Below are positions 63,978 to 64,000 of a stretch of DNA of 64,000 nt, in pieces (the first letter of the stretch is position 1; every line of letters starts with the position of its first letter). Source of the stretch: Hydrogenophilales bacterium (GTDB taxonomy: Bacteria; Pseudomonadota; Gammaproteobacteria; Burkholderiales; Thiobacillaceae); NCBI GenBank assembly GCA_023258975.1, contig JAHFRD010000010.1, positions 1 through 64,000 of the forward strand, read 5' to 3'. The notes below the pieces were generated by a model. The model had not been told where the DNA came from and made no database searches. It saw only the letters and a list, made by a program, of their open reading frames with translations. The translations under genes and the position numbers were made by a program.

Positions 63978-64000
63978 TCAGATTTCCAGGGTTTTGGGCT
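63978..64000 (-). CDS. rplM: 50S ribosomal protein L13, 3' end only
   Basis: The minus strand entering from the right edge reads PKTLEI and a TGA stop, the usual L13 C-terminus, eight bases before the rpsI start. The rest of the gene is outside the window. Confidence 0.85.

Overview
GC-rich chromosomal window, densely coded on both strands, most like a betaproteobacterium. The evidence is the housekeeping set (ribF, ileS, lspA, fkpB, ispH; rph, rdgB, yicC, gmk; argD-argF-argG; rplM-rpsI, argC, erpA, yacG), flagellar-sigma-type promoters and many c-di-GMP and chemosensory genes. A Thiobacillus/Rhodocyclales-like lineage is possible, but the genus cannot be fixed from this sequence alone. No rRNA, tRNA, CRISPR array, transposase or integrase was recognised.

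Layout. 1-5.8 kb: two membrane GGDEF-EAL proteins with periplasmic CxxCH motifs; the first is split by a frameshift in a run of nine C. 5.8-7.0 kb: short membrane-anchored MCP. 7.3-8.0 kb: Phd/VapC-type toxin-antitoxin pair. 8.0-12.9 kb: ribF, an ORF6N gene, ileS, lspA. 13.0-26.8 kb: a chemosensory operon (cheW, cheR-TPR, cheW, REC-HD-GYP, globin-coupled MCP, NIT-domain MCP, cheA-REC, cheB, HPt-REC, cheC-like, PAS-GGDEF). 26.8-37.4 kb: fkpB-ispH, an orphan protein with an SSB-like tail, hemW, a histidine kinase/REC-TPR pair, rdgB, rph, a PP2C phosphatase/Ser-Thr kinase pair, yicC, gmk. 37.4-41.7 kb: leftward arginine operon argD-argF-(DUF4160-DUF2442)-argG-ppnP. 41.7-48.6 kb: pabB, an exported protein of unknown function, hrpA. 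48.7-50.3 kb: CxxCH MCP, followed by a MITE-like element. 50.9-56.1 kb: WYL regulator, rapZ, NusG-II protein, two small HTH regulators, Gx transporter, PAS-LuxR regulator, DUF2892 protein. 56.1-64.0 kb: ilvA, rpiA, Uma2, B12-type radical SAM, periplasmic ATP-dependent DNA ligase, yacG, erpA, argC, rpsI and the 3' tip of rplM.

How it fits together. The 13-27 kb operon has the parts of a Wsp-type (CheR-TPR, two CheW, CheA-REC, CheB) pathway. Its outputs are a c-di-GMP phosphodiesterase regulator (HD-GYP) and a diguanylate cyclase, and its inputs look like oxygen (protoglobin) and nitrate/nitrite (NIT). It is preceded by a near-consensus sigma-28 (FliA) promoter, and similar promoters precede two other MCP genes and the histidine kinase gene. 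This suggests a motility regulon that links respiratory/redox sensing to c-di-GMP. A second theme is small palindromic repeats of several families. They sit between genes, directly against start codons, and in frame inside hrpA, cheA and a cheW.
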